From NCBI GenBank assembly GCA_029204225.1, contig CM055112.1, positions 23,006,578 to 23,070,577 of the forward strand: 64,000 bases of DNA, given 5' to 3'. Below the pieces are notes generated by a model that saw nothing but the letters and a program-made list of their open reading frames with translations, had not been told where the DNA came from and made no database searches. Every line of letters starts with the position of its first letter. The stretch's first letter is position 1. This DNA is from Diphasiastrum complanatum (lineage: Eukaryota > Streptophyta > Lycopodiopsida > Lycopodiales > Lycopodiaceae). The translations under genes were made by a program, and so were the position numbers. Of the stretch, positions 1-10,961 are shown piece by piece.

Positions 1-694
1 ATATCCATCAACTCATTAATCTCCAATAAGGACTACATCCTTACCTTCTAAGTAGAATAGTTAAGCCTATCATTGCCTTCCAACATGAAGCCACTTGAGA
101 TTGCCATGTTGCAATGATTTGATCTTCTTTGAACCTATTCCAAAGCACTTAGCACTCTCTTGAGAATCAACAAATGAAACTCAAGAAGAAATCACAAAGA
201 TTTGGAAACATTCTAGTCTCTCCTTTTCTCTCTTTCTAGCAAATCTTAGCACTGTAATCTTGATTTCTTGATCACAATAGATCTAAACACAAAATGATGA
301 ACCTTTGCCATCACCTAAGATTCAAACACACTCTTGAAAATCCAACAACCTAAAAATCAAGAGATTTTAACAAATTTAGGGTTTCACCAAAAATGCAAAA
401 TATTGAATCAAGCAAAATCTACATGCAAAAGCTAGAATCTTGATATATCATCTATTAGAATGTATTATCCTCTACCATGAGAAATTTTAATCTCCACATT
501 CCAACAAGTGGTTTCAACAATCGGCCATATACAAGTGATTTGATCTAAAATTACTTTTAGATCACAAAGATCCAATCTCTATAGTTGAAAATGCTTGATT
601 TGAGTTAGCGACACCTCCAAATCCTCATAGAATTTATGGTGCTCTCAAATCCACCTCTATTTTTGGTAAGAACACAAACTTTGGCCTGCAACTT
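1..694. other. AT-rich stretch, no gene seen
   Basis: I see no open frame of useful length and no recognisable domain on either strand. Its right end meets a minus-strand LTR primer-binding site at 695-706, so at least the part next to that site is probably decayed internal sequence of a minus-strand LTR retrotransposon whose LTR lies to the right. The extent is unknown. Confidence 0.35.
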
Positions 695-706
695 GCTCCG
701 ATACCA
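695..706 (-). other. Primer-binding site of a minus-strand LTR element
   Basis: On the minus strand this reads TGGTATCGGAGC, one base away from the plant initiator-Met tRNA primer site TGGTATCAGAGC. The neighbouring base on the right begins TGTG, as expected for an LTR end, so an LTR should start at 707 and run right. Its far end, a matching LTR and coding sequence could not be identified, so this is a remnant. Confidence 0.5.
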
Positions 707-1560
707 TGTGAAAAATCAAAGATCAAAACAAATTTAGTTTATCAATGATCTTTAGCCAAGTTTGATCACGCATCTAGAATCATCAACAACATAGATTACT
801 ACTTTGTGCATGCTAGAATTTAGAAATGCATCCGAAGAAACATTGAGTTTCTATTTTAAAGCCTTAGTATTTTTCCTTGTATTTTTAGACTACTGCATAT
901 TTTTTGACTAGTTTTCACACAGTTCGCATTTTTCACATTTTTGCTAAAAAGGCGACAATAGGTCTAAAATGACCCAGGACTTTGTTTTAGCCAACCTTCG
1001 GCTTTTTCGCGACATACTCAGAGGGCCTACAATTCGGGTCAGGCCGACACTTCCGAGTATCAATGAACAAGCCATGGCGAGGACGAACTATTAGACCTCA
1101 ACTACTCGGACGTGAAGTTTTCAAACTACCACGTTCCACTCCGCCATGCAACGTTAACATAAACGTACTTAAACAGATGTTTAGCTTAAACGTAGCTAGC
1201 CAATCTTGTAATCTAATCCAGCAGCATGATACATGTCTTGGATCAAAGACAAACAAAGATACACTGATAGAGAAAAGTTCTGAATGCAACACTCAGTGAG
1301 GCACGTATCAAGGAAGAAAGATAGTTCTAGCAGTAGCTAGTTTCGTGTGTGAGAAGTGAACACCCCTCTCAGGTCGACGCGCTAATCTAGGAAACATACA
1401 ACGCTCAGGAAAGAATTTCTATGTACACTCGATTTTGATAATATAGATGTGTACATCTCTTATGCTCAGTGTGTAATCTATGAATGTTGTGATGCTTGTT
1501 CAATTTTATTTCCGCTGTGAATGTTGTGATGCTTTTTCAATGTTATGAACAATGTTTAAC
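707..1560. other. Probable LTR remnant and unassigned sequence
   Basis: The first part should be the LTR belonging to the primer site at 695-706. Nothing in this stretch encodes a recognisable protein. The short open frames around 1063-1299 are on both strands of the same DNA and have no family features. Confidence 0.3.
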
Positions 1561-2216
1561 GATTGTTAGGAACATTGGATTTAAAAATGAGAATCAGACA
1601 CTTGAGTATGGAAATCAACATCAGGCCCAACCAAAATGGGGAATTGTGAATTTACAGCACTAAAATCCAATATTACGACAATTATTAGCAAAGGGGCCGA
1701 CAATGGAAAAATTAAAGTTGAGGCCAAAACCTCCCCTCCACCTTAGCAAACAAAAAGTTTTGATAAAATTGGGAGATTCGTTGAGAACTTCACCCTTCCT
1801 TAAGTGGCAACCAATGGTTGGTTAAGTAATGTCATTAGTAAGCAGTGATGGCCAATGTAGGCCTTCATAGTCCTCCGCCTCTTAAGCACATGGGCTAGTA
1901 CGGAATGTGTCACTTGATCAATGGATGACATCATGGGCCATAAATAGCAAAAATCACTTTTTTGTAAAGTGTTAAAAGAGTACATACTACAAGATTTATC
2001 ATGGCAAGGAAAATTGAAAAACGTGAACCCATGATCATTGATGGATGAAAAAAGGTGAGTTGAAAGGGGCCTACAGAACCCTAGACACCCAAGGTAAGGT
2101 GAGTTGAAAGGGGCCCACAGAATCGTAGACACCCTCAAGGGTTCAGCAAGTACGAGAAGATAAAAGTGATGTTTGAAGAGTGAAGAAGTAGCAACATGAA
2201 GGGAAAATTCTTGTCT
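1561..2216. other. Unassigned sequence upstream of a duplicated TATA box
   Basis: A 183-codon open frame exists on the minus strand (1800-2351), but its composition is low-information and nothing in it resembles a family. A direct duplication at 2051-2135 and two TATA boxes just downstream suggest a promoter or LTR rather than a gene. Confidence 0.3.
2051..2135 (+). repeat. Tandem duplication of about 40 bp
   Basis: Two adjacent copies of a unit beginning AAGGTGAGTTGAAAGGGGCC and ending TAGACACCC, separated by a few bases and differing at about three positions. It lies about 100 bp upstream of the duplicated TATA box. Confidence 0.7.
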
Positions 2217-2251
2217 ACAACTATAAAAGGGGGTTACAACTATAAAAGGGG
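2217..2251 (+). promoter_or_regulatory. Duplicated TATA box
   Basis: The 17-base unit ACAACTATAAAAGGGGG occurs twice, separated by one T, so there are two strong TATAAAAG boxes 18 bp apart. A decayed coding stretch starts about 230 bp downstream, the layout of an LTR or pararetroviral promoter. Promoter activity is inferred from the motif only. Confidence 0.45.
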
Positions 2252-2485
2252 GTGAGTTGTGTGACAAAACACCAACACTTGATCTTTGTAAAGGTTGTCT
2301 AGCAATACCCTGCCTCTTTGTGGAAAATGGTGGAGTGTGAGAGAGGATCAATAAATTGTTCTATCAACTCGTGATGTGCTGAAAAGGGGCTTTTCAAGAG
2401 AGATAGATTTTCGTTTTGTTACTCTTTAATGCTTTTCCTTGTTTAGTGTCGTCTTAGTGAATGGGAGGCTTCGGTTAGGAAAACA

Positions 2486-2880
2486 TTTGCATTGAAGACA
2501 CTACAGAAATTCATCGATTCAGTGACTGATACTGACATGTGCTTCACTACTGAGAGCGAGGTTGATCTTGCATTGCAAGAGATAAAAAGGTTACAGGAAG
2601 AAGGATCTTCTCGGGAGGATATATAGACAGCCTTGGAGTTAAAGCAAAGAACACATGAAGATGGGCAACAGGAAAATAGGTGGATCGCTTTCTATGTGCC
2701 TACCAATCCCTAGTGTATAGTGGAGACTTGAGAGAAGCATTTAAAACTCAAGAAGAAGGGCGAAACTGAGCTTGCCACTCTATCCTACTCGCAATTGAAG
2801 AGAAAGAATCATGTTGATGTCAGCTAGCTGCCACCCTACAAAAACAGCAACTACAGATCATCATTAATAAGCTTTAACTC
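2486..2880 (+). pseudogene. Decayed coding stretch of unknown family
   Basis: One plus-strand frame reads as protein-like sequence (around 2494 it gives KFIDSVTDTDMCFTTESEVD) but is interrupted by stop codons at 2624-2626, 2714-2716, 2729-2731 and 2825-2827. The amino-acid mix is charged and helical between the stops, unlike the hydrophobic chance frames around it. It follows a duplicated TATA box, so it could be the gag start of an old retroelement or a caulimovirus-like element. No catalytic or zinc-binding motif identifies it, and chance cannot be excluded. Confidence 0.3.
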
Positions 2881-5800
2881 CAACACTCTGATTAACAAAG
2901 TCAACGAACAGCAGCAGAGGAAGCGCTGGCAGTGTGCACAGTAGCGGACCAGTGTAGAGCACGGCCGTGAGGAGAGCGGCTAAGCCAGCAAGAAGCAGAA
3001 AGAGAGGGGCCATCACGGCCAGCAGAGGACCAGCGAAGGAGAAGCAAGGAGCATAGGCAGAGGGCGCAAGCTCGTTGTGTGCAAAGTACAAGCTTTTGAC
3101 GAATAGAGCATTTCTTGGTCTAAGGCCTGGCCGTTCCCCGAAATTCACTGTGGTATGTTTTTCTTTGAATCATGGTTTCCTTTAAATGACTGACATACGT
3201 AATGTCGAATATGTTTTTCCCGTTGCTAATGTCGTTTCAACAATACAAATGGAAAGTGTGAAATTGTATGCTCATTACTTGTTTGAGGTTTCCTAGAGAA
3301 TATGAGGTGACTTAATACTTTTGAGGTCTAATGGCTGATCATGGGTTGATAAGTTTTGACTGCATTCCTATTCGCCTTTGGCATTTGTTACCGATCGAGC
3401 GTTCATTTGATTAGTGATGATGCTTGTTGATTATGGTTTAAAAAGCTCCATGACATTGTTTCTGTTAGCTCAGTAGCTCGTGACAATGTGTGCACTCAAA
3501 GAAGATTGCTAAATGATTGATAGTCGACAAATGCATAGTATACATAAGCTGAAATAATTAATGGTGTTTGCGTGCTTGTCGTAAGTGTGTGTACACAAGT
3601 TTTTTTTGGGTATAAAAATATTGTTGATCCTCTTGAAACACAGAGGCGACTTAATACTCGATGAGGGTGAAACAGACCTCCCGGGCTAGGAAAGAACCAA
3701 CTTGGCATTTACAGTCACTCATACAATACACCCCGCCCAAGTTACCCATTGAAACACACGGGCCTTGGAAGGCGAGCACCCGGACACCTAACAACCAAGG
3801 TGCGCCGGCCCCCTGAGCACTGTAAGGAAAACCATTGAGCATTTAACGTGTGACTCTTATATACCGAAAAACCCGCTCGTGTCATAAATTGCCACGTCTT
3901 TTGGAAGTGCTGAATCACGTGACCTTAAGTTTAGGGACGTACCCATAAGTCTTGGCCCCAACCCAAACAATGAACTTCATCTTCAGATTAAGGGTCTGAT
4001 CTGATAAGGTACCTTACAAAATGAAGGGCACCCCTATCATTTAAGAAAAAAATACTTTGAGAGACAATTTGGACTAGTATACATTGGCCTTTACAAATAG
4101 TGAATCATATGCGATCCGTAAAGGCAACTCTCAGGACCTGATTTTCATGTGCATTCTATGATGAAATGTCAGTACAACTTTTGGGTATAAGTCAAGTCAG
4201 TTTTAAGGAAAATCTTAGCAAAAGCAGAGGGTAGAAGGAATCTTCCTAAGTAAACGACATGTGCTATTGACCTAAACTCTTTCATGACTGACAATAGGGT
4301 TGCAAAGAACCATCGAGTCTTATAAACTGGATATGTCATAGAACTTAGCTGGACTAAGAAAGAGTCAAACCGACCCCACTGAGGAAGAAACCCAGTAGAC
4401 TAGAGTTCGTAACGTGCCAATTAGACGTCGATCACGGGGGAACAAACTCTTAGAGCTTGACAGGGATCTCAAGAAATCCGAACCATTGGTCTCGGACTTG
4501 AATACCGAACACCACACCGACCACAAGAAGAGGAGTACAAGTTATGAGATAATTCCTATTATAAGTGACGTTGAACTTGACCATTCGATCCCAAAAGCAC
4601 CCTTTGACATCAACCAATCTTCTTATACATAGAATGTCATCTGAATGACCGCAAAATGATCATCAGACCTGAAATAGTTGTGAACCTAGCCAATGACGTC
4701 ATTTGCATATAAGTAGCAAAAAGAAACTTTTCATGAAAATCCAGAAATCGAAGTGTAAAGAGGAATTGCCTAGTATCATCAAGAGGACATACCACAGACG
4801 AGGAATACTACCTTGCCTACAAGATGACCATAGATTAAAAGGGCAAATGCATATTTCAAGATGAGACGAATCCGATCCTGCAATGATCCGATTAGCATAT
4901 CTAGTGTTTCAGTAGTCGTATGAAACATCAACTGATAGAAATCTGTGACCTTCACTCAAAAAAACTAGACGATCAAAAGCCTTACGAGAATGACAAGATA
5001 GGATCTCCTAGAAACGTGTCCTTGGTAATGACAACGCTCTTCAAGTTCACTTTGAAGATTTTAACAATGACTTCAATGCAGAAGGAATCTTTAAGAAGTT
5101 TTGATAGACCCAGGCGATTCATCCATTAGCATCGATAGTTGATTGTGAGCTCAGGAAGTAGAGTGGATCATTGGGGATTTGCAACCATAATAGCATTAGA
5201 TACCACTTTGGGGAATATCACCACTGGCGATCTTGCATAAAACCAAGGGTTCACAAATACAAGCCACTTTATACTTACGATTGGGCCAACATTGGTTCTC
5301 GCTAGCAGCCCATGTCATTCGATTGAACGGTATTCCTCGAGCTGCCCTAGGGTTCATATGATGGGGGACCCAGAATACCAATTCCTACCCTTACGTGGTG
5401 ACCTTCCGAGATACCATTTCTACACACCTGAATTTCACCATAATTAGTTCCCTGGAGATATCTTATTCAAAATACGACATCACGAAGATTACAATTATCT
5501 GGAAGTATACGAATTCAGGACAGATGGGTCATGGCGTCTAATTGACGCTAGCAATCACCCCCAAGGTTCCCTTACGTCAATCTATCTAAACAATTGCCTA
5601 GAACATCGAACGTGAATCCAAAAAACAGACCCAGGCTTAGGACTCGAATAGCACTGTTCCAACACCCTGAATTAGTTGTCAACATCTCAAGTGATAGCCT
5701 TACTGAGGATCCTGTTGATAGCTCCAGCCTAGAAGTAAGGACTATTTTAACGGTCGGGTAGGATTTGATCGGGTCTCCCATGATTCTCGGATAGAAATCT

Positions 5801-6511
5801 CCTTGAGCTTCTTAGAAAGCTAAGCGATTTCTGATCAAGAATCTCCCAAGATTCATTTAGATCCTCTCTAAGGGCCAGACTCAGAACCATCACAGTGTTT
5901 CATTAACATCCTGGATCCGTTGAATTGTTAATGGCAGTGCCCCTTAGATATTGCCCCATTTTACGCGTTGAAGAATGGATGACGATAAGGTTCGTCACCC
6001 TCAACACTCAGCATGATAGCATTCAGACATGAGATCTAGCTGTACAAAATACATTGGTTCCGAGTCTGTATCTACTACCGCATAGATCCCTTCTGGATAC
6101 CATTGTCCACAAACTTGACCCGACTTCACCAAGAGTAGGCAACAAATAGCATCATAGAGACACCGTATCGGCCACCATCAGTGGCCAAAATCTGAGAAGC
6201 AAGTGGTTATAACCAAATCGGCTTCGGAATCATAATACGAATATAGTGGAAGAATGTGTAGCCATTTCATCTCCCAGCGGTCATATCTCTAAGAGCCTGG
6301 AAAACTCATTGACAAGGGAGTACAGGGTGATTGGGACGGCCCCCAGGATTGGAAGCGACGTTACCCTAATTAATCACTCATGTAAGGGCAGTGTGGGCCC
6401 TTCCCCCGTTGGGGATCTTCCGACGTGACCAATCCCTCGACGGAAAATCCGCCCAACAATAATGATCAACTATCTCCAAGCAAATGAAATTCAGAGGTAG
6501 CTACAACCCTT
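2881..6511. other. Unassigned 3.6-kb stretch
   Basis: No domain, splice model or repeat structure was recognised. A few short frames (for example 4414-4632, 72 codons, charged; 6246-6428) look slightly protein-like but lack family motifs. At 4693-4700 a palindromic TGACGTCA is followed closely by CATATAAG, a CRE/as-1-like site next to a TATA-like word, with no recognisable gene after it. The right border is the outer edge of the Gypsy A LTR. Confidence 0.3.
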
Positions 6512-6739
6512 TGCAAAATGGACGTAAGAATAGATGGTGAGCAGCCCTCCGCCTGTCAAAAGGGTTAGAACACAAGGATAGGTGATCTAACTAAGATTAG
6601 TTTTGCTTTCTACACAAAAGTAACTCTAGCCCACACTAACTCTAGCTCCAAACTAGCACTAACCACTTACACAATCCCAATGTGAGAGAGAGAGGGAGAG
6701 AAGAGAGGTGAGCGAGGTTAGCCCATGTTCTCAACACTA

Positions 6740-6744
6740 CATAC
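6740..6744 (+). other. Target-site duplication of Copia 1, left copy
   Basis: CATAC directly precedes the LTR start TGTTAG and is repeated exactly at 9509-9513 after the 3' LTR. This fixes both element ends to the base. Confidence 0.9.
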
Positions 6745-7084
6745 TGTTAGAAATAATAAATGATAATGTTTGTTTCCCATAGGTTACTTTGACCCAAAAG
6801 GTTGAGACTTGTGTAACCATGGGGTAGATTTATTATTTAGACCATGTTAAGATAGTTTTAGTTAAGTTGGACCGAATTTTGGTCTAGTGGTAACTCGTGG
6901 GTCCAAGTAAAGTCTAATTATGTTATTTATATGTACTCATTGTTCATTTGTAATTCATTCCCTTTCAAGCATTGCTACTATATTCTCTCTCCTTGAGGGC
7001 GCCTAACCCTCTCTCTCTTCTTTTTCTTCTTCTTGTATATGGAGATTGAATGTTAGAAGAATCTTGGCACTTTGATTTCCTACA
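6745..7084 (+). repeat. Copia 1 5' LTR (340 bp)
   Basis: Starts TGTTAGAAATAATAAATG and ends TTTCCTACA. It lacks 106 bp present in the 3' LTR (around 9244-9349). TATTTATATG near 6924 is a likely TATA region. A deletion after insertion is the simplest reading, since reverse transcription normally makes both LTRs alike. Confidence 0.9.
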
Positions 7085-7097
7085 TGGTATCAGAGCC
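7085..7097 (+). other. Copia 1 primer-binding site
   Basis: TGGTATCAGAGCC follows the LTR with no spacer and is the standard complement of the 3' end of plant initiator-Met tRNA, where minus-strand DNA synthesis starts. Confidence 0.92.
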
Positions 7098-7913
7098 ATG
7101 GATCTTCTATGCTTGATTTAGGGCGCCCTACCAAAAGAGATCATCTTCACTTAGGGATCACAAAAATTCAGCAGCTTTCTGTTTTTTTTGGAGTGAAGAT
7201 CCGTTCAATTTTGACTCTTTTCCTGCAGGAGGGCGCCACACATCAAAGAAGATAATAGGATTTTGGGCGCCCAAAAATTAGGTTGTTGTTTGCTGATTTT
7301 TCAGGTTGTAGGAAGGCGATTTTAAAATTTCTTCTTCGGGGCTGCTTTTAGGTCTTCCACATCCGTGTAGGTTTATCCTACTTCCGTTGGTCTGCTGCTG
7401 CCCTATTTTTCAAATTTGCTCCTTTGCAGGAGGGGGGCGCCCATCTACAAGCAATTTTTATCTTTTGATTTGGCTGAAAAATCAGCACCCTTGCTGATTT
7501 TAAAAGTGAAGATCTGCTTCTTTTTGCTTGTTTCCAGGTGTGGAAGAAGGCGCTAATTTTTTGTGATGATCCGGTCGCATTCCGAGGCTGAAAATTGGAC
7601 AACATATTATCTTTTGTAGGGTGTTTGCAACAGCCCTATCCGTGTGTGTATTCTTCACACTTTTTGGCAAGAAAGAAGGGTTCTGAAAAAAGCTTTGTTG
7701 GAGGCTAATCTAATTCTTTGCTTGGTGGTTTTTTTGAGTTTGTAATGCAATTTCAGGCTGAAATTTTCAGCACACAAGCCTTGTAGGAGGGCGAGTTCCT
7801 ACATCCATCTAATGTGTGGTTTCGACACATTCCGGTGCTGATTTTTTAGATTTGATACTTGCTTTTAGGGCACATTTAGGGTTTGAAAAAGTTTATCTTC
7901 TTGGTTGGTTCTT

Positions 7914-8708
7914 ATGGCAAGAGATTTGGGAGAAATTCGTACTTGTTTGGGCGAAGATATGTTGGATGGCACCAACTATTCTTCATGGAGTTGCAAGCTG
8001 AGGTTTGGCATCGACGTGATGATCAAGCTCTTTCATTGGTTTGATCATTGTCTTTCTACAAGTACAAGTTTGCATCGGAATGTTGGTATGGTAGAGCATT
8101 CTTCTTCTCTTAAGCCATTTGTTGCAAATGATGGATGCATTAGTGAAGAACTTCATGAGCAAGCTTCTCAAGTTAATGTTTTGGAAAAGGCTGAAATCAA
8201 GCATTTTTTGAAGCCATTTAGTACTAATGGAGGAGGGAAAAAAATCATGTCAATCAGTATATTGGTTCAAAGTGGCGTGTTGCTGGATTTTTTGGGTGTT
8301 CAAAGTGGCAAGCGGCTGGTTTTTTTCTTGAAGATGGTGGACAACAAATTCAGCCATGGTTTATCGATCATTTTCAGCCTATGTTATATCGTGAGCATCC
8401 TATTATGCATCGGGAACGGCCTGCAGAAGGTTTCTGGACAGCAAGGTCCACATTTGGAACACTTTGGACAAAAAAATGATGGTGATTTTGTGGATGTTAG
8501 ACAGCCTACTACAGCCTCTTGTTGGTTGTTCGAGTCTTTGCGGGATAGCAAAGCATCTTCTTACCTTGGAGGAAACACACATGCCTCACCAAAATCAGTA
8601 CTTGATGCTGATTTTCCTGTTTTGATGCTTACTTCTTATAATGACAGTGTTGCCTTACCTAGTGTTAGTGAGCAGATCATTGATAGTGAGATTAGGGAAG
8701 AGATGTGA
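7914..8708 (+). CDS. Copia 1 chimeric Gag-start/spacer protein
   Basis: A 264-codon intact frame. Its first 35 residues resemble the Copia 2 Gag start: the block LDGTNYSSW matches LDGTNYSLW of Copia 2. From roughly residue 180 it resembles the poorly conserved spacer between integrase and reverse transcriptase of Copia 2: GQQGP, then W-L-F-ESLRDSK-SS against W-L-L-STLRDSK-SS, then a DADF/YADF block. Everything between (most of Gag, zinc knuckle, protease, integrase) is missing, so the frame looks like a fusion across a large internal deletion, kept open. No catalytic motif is present. I chose the ATG at 7914 because it sits where the Copia 2 Gag start does. Whether a protein is made is unknown. 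Confidence 0.6.
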   Translation: MARDLGEIRTCLGEDMLDGTNYSSWSCKLRFGIDVMIKLFHWFDHCLSTSTSLHRNVGMVEHSSSLKPFVANDGCISEELHEQASQVNVLEKAEIKHFLKPFSTNGGGKKIMSISILVQSGVLLDFLGVQSGKRLVFFLKMVDNKFSHGLSIIFSLCYIVSILLCIGNGLQKVSGQQGPHLEHFGQKNDGDFVDVRQPTTASCWLFESLRDSKASSYLGGNTHASPKSVLDADFPVLMLTSYNDSVALPSVSEQIIDSEIREEM

Positions 8709-9054
8709 TGGTAAAAGAGTATCATACTCTTCTTTATGTTTCTTGTGGTAAGAAGACTTATGGAATCATGTGGGAACCATTGATGGATTGCAAATCCATA
8801 TTTCGGCTTGTGGCTGGGTTTTTGGTTACCTACTTTGGATGGAGCATGCTTGTCTTCACTCTTCGACTTGATGCTACCGCATTTCGTATTCTACATCTCT
8901 TCTACATCGAGTATGATTGGGGCTAAGATTTCGGCTACTTCGAGTTGGAGTTTTTTGGCTACATGAAGTTTTGGGCAGCAAGCAACATTTTGCATTTTGT
9001 TGCAATTTTTTCCATTCTACTTCATGTCATGTTACGTTTTTTACATTATCATTT

Positions 9055-9062
9055 AAGGAGGG
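9055..9062 (+). other. Copia 1 polypurine tract
   Basis: AAGGAGGG immediately before the 3' LTR, identical to the tract in Copia 2 and Copia 3; it primes plus-strand DNA synthesis in this class. Confidence 0.85.
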
Positions 9063-9508
9063 TGTTAGAAATAATAAATGATAATGTTAGTTTCCCATAG
9101 GCTACTTTGACCCAAGAGGTTGAGACTTGTGTAACCATGGGGTAGGTTTATTATTTAGACCATGTTAAGATAGTTTTAGTTAAGTTGGACTCAATTTTGG
9201 TCTAGTGGTAACTCGTGGGTCCAAGTAAAGTCTAATTATGTTAGGGACCCTATCTTGACTTTTGTGAGTGCCCCATAATTAGTAGTGGGTTTGGAAGGTT
9301 CTAGAACTTAGAGTTTGGAAGAGTCTAGGCTCTTGGAAGGCCTATTTATATGTACTCATTGTTCATTTGTAATTCATTCCCTTTTCAAGCATTGCTACTA
9401 CTTTCTCTCTCCTTGAGGGCACCTAACCCTCTCTCTCTCTCTTCTTCTTCTTCTCCTTGTATATGGAGATTGAATGTTAGAAGGATCTTGGCACTTTGAT
9501 TTCCTACA
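9063..9508 (+). repeat. Copia 1 3' LTR (446 bp)
   Basis: Full-length LTR, TGTTAG to CTACA, followed by the CATAC duplication. The middle block GGACCCTATCTTGACTTTTG is shared with the Copia 2/3 LTRs (GGGCCCTATCTTGACTTTTG), which ties the two families together. Confidence 0.9.
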
Positions 9509-10035
9509 CATACTATTGGAAAAGCCATTAAAAACATTAAACCAAAAACAATGCAAGAATGGAAAATAAGTAGAAAACATAAACAAGGAGCAAAAGCATG
9601 AAACTATTAGCACATGAGGATGCTTGGATCTCCAAAATGGTAGAGTTTCCTCCTCTCTATTTGCATGTAAAATGAAATACAAGAGGTGTCTTTTTATCTT
9701 TGGGGAAGTCCTTGCCCCTTGGTTTCTATTGGCTATCTCAAGAAGGTAGGATTGAAATCCTAACTCTTCAAAAGGAACACATTCTAATCTATGGTGCACA
9801 AAGAAGCACACCCCACCTACCACCATTTTGACTTTTGACTAATTAACACTTAACTTAAACTATGGCCTTTTTAACATTATTTGAATTACATGGCCCAAAG
9901 TCTAGGTTATTTAAAATACATTAATTTACAAGTGCTCATTGGGCTATGGGCTTACGGTCGCAGGATGCCATGGCCCTTGCAACTTATTTTCTACTTCCGA
10001 CTATTTTTATTTATGTGCATGGAATACCCTCAACA

Positions 10036-10961
10036 GGGCCTTCGACCTGAAGTAGTGTCGGTCCAGCGGCACTATGCTGCTTAGTACTGGCCTCGGGTTT
10101 CACGGCGGCACTTTATTAAGTGGCCGGTAACGTCGTCCATGTACTTCGCGTGCGAAGCTATGCTGATCGTTTAGGGGAAAAAAGACCTTATGGACACCCT
10201 TGATCTAGGTCTAAGATTTGTGGAAGTTGGTCTTCCATTTTGGTTGACGCCAGGGTCGTATTAGGTTCAAAAAATGGGGGTGACAAAAAGTTGTCCCATC
10301 GAGTGGTAACTCGCAGCAAAAATTCTAAGTCCCGGGCAAATTTGGCTTCCGCGCGGACTGTTGGATCGGGGCATGTGAGATATCTGTTCGAAAACTGGAC
10401 TAGAGCCCTTTTGGCATCTACGTCCGTACCTCACCCTTGCTTTGAGTAGATCTTTGGCCAATTTAGTGTGCAGATGGTGATCTGGTCCAAAGGGGTTCGA
10501 CATTCCGCCCATTTGCGTCGTCGTGGAATGGGGACGAAATGTGGATTTACCCGCAGCTGCCTCGGACTGGTCACGTAAGCTCTGATGGTCGACATATCCT
10601 TTTCGAACGTGTGTTGTCGCTGTTGGAAATTAGGCTCCCAGTTTCCTCCTTGGAATTATAAATCTCTATTTTGCCACCTGCATATTTGGTCGTGTTTCTT
10701 AACACAGACTGCAGACCTACAAGACTACTCATTCTGCGCAACAGTTCAAAACCGGATCAAAGGGTAACCAATCCTGATTTCTATTGTACATTCGAATGTC
10801 AAGTATTTGAAGAACATTGGAGACCTGGCCATCTTCAATGACTTCAACAAATCAGAAAACAATCTACAGAGATGAATTTTTTTTTGATAAGGTTGAGCCT
10901 TATGAATCAATTGTCAAAGAGTCATTCGGTTGTCCTAGCATCAGATACTCAACAATATCCG
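10036..10961 (-). pseudogene. Gypsy A internal remnants (ORF3 end, integrase linker)
   Basis: Read on the minus strand from the LTR inward, 10040-10070 repeats the sequence next to the Gypsy B LTR (the block GTAGTGTCGGTCC), then 10534-10656 encodes a stretch homologous to the C-terminal part of Gypsy B ORF3. At the right end, 10880-10961 aligns with the RNase H to integrase linker of Gypsy B (47040-47100), the last bases being GCATCAGATACTCAACAAT against GCATTAGATATTCAACAAT. The integrase and most of ORF3 that should lie between are gone, so this is a deleted copy. Copia 2 interrupts it at 10961. Confidence 0.65.
10534..10656 (-). pseudogene. Gypsy A ORF3 C-terminal fragment
   Basis: The minus-strand frame reads RAYVTSPRQLRV, against RAYITSPQQLRV in Gypsy B (minus strand, 42200-42300), preceded in both by a basic QR/RQ stretch and an F-E-+-D block. 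Several differing codons are synonymous (GAC/GAT, AGG/AGA, TTA/CTG, GTG/GTA). This is the signature of a formerly selected protein. Confidence 0.6.

Larger units (their letters stand above)
6745..9508 (+). mobile_element. Copia 1, compact non-autonomous LTR retrotransposon
   Basis: A complete 2.76-kb element with TG...CA LTRs, an initiator-Met primer site directly after the 5' LTR, a purine tract directly before the 3' LTR, and a perfect 5-bp CATAC duplication in the flanking Gypsy A LTR. The internal region is only about 2.0 kb and encodes no protease, integrase, reverse transcriptase or RNase H. Its termini, primer site and purine tract resemble those of Copia 2 and Copia 3, so enzymes from that group probably mobilised it. 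The two LTRs differ by about 2 percent plus one 106-bp deletion in the 5' copy, so the insertion is fairly young. Confidence 0.9.
6512..10035 (-). mobile_element. Gypsy A 3' LTR, split by Copia 1
   Basis: 6512-6744 and 9514-10035 together match the left LTR of Gypsy B (41352-42169) along most of their length, including the block around CCTCCGCCTGTCAA near 6547, the block GGTAGAGTTTCCTCCT near 9639 and the inner end AATACCCTCAACA at 10023-10035. Copia 1 is inserted between the two halves with a 5-bp duplication. The inner end faces right, so the element runs on the minus strand and this is its 3' LTR. The outer boundary is set by alignment only and may be off by several bases. Confidence 0.75.

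Noticed and set aside
1800-2351. 183-codon minus-strand frame
   Set aside because: No family features, it covers a tandem duplication, and it lies over a likely promoter on the opposite strand.
4693-4730. TGACGTCA plus CATATAAG as a pararetroviral promoter
   Set aside because: No primer site, coat protein zinc finger or reverse transcriptase follows; the words could be chance.
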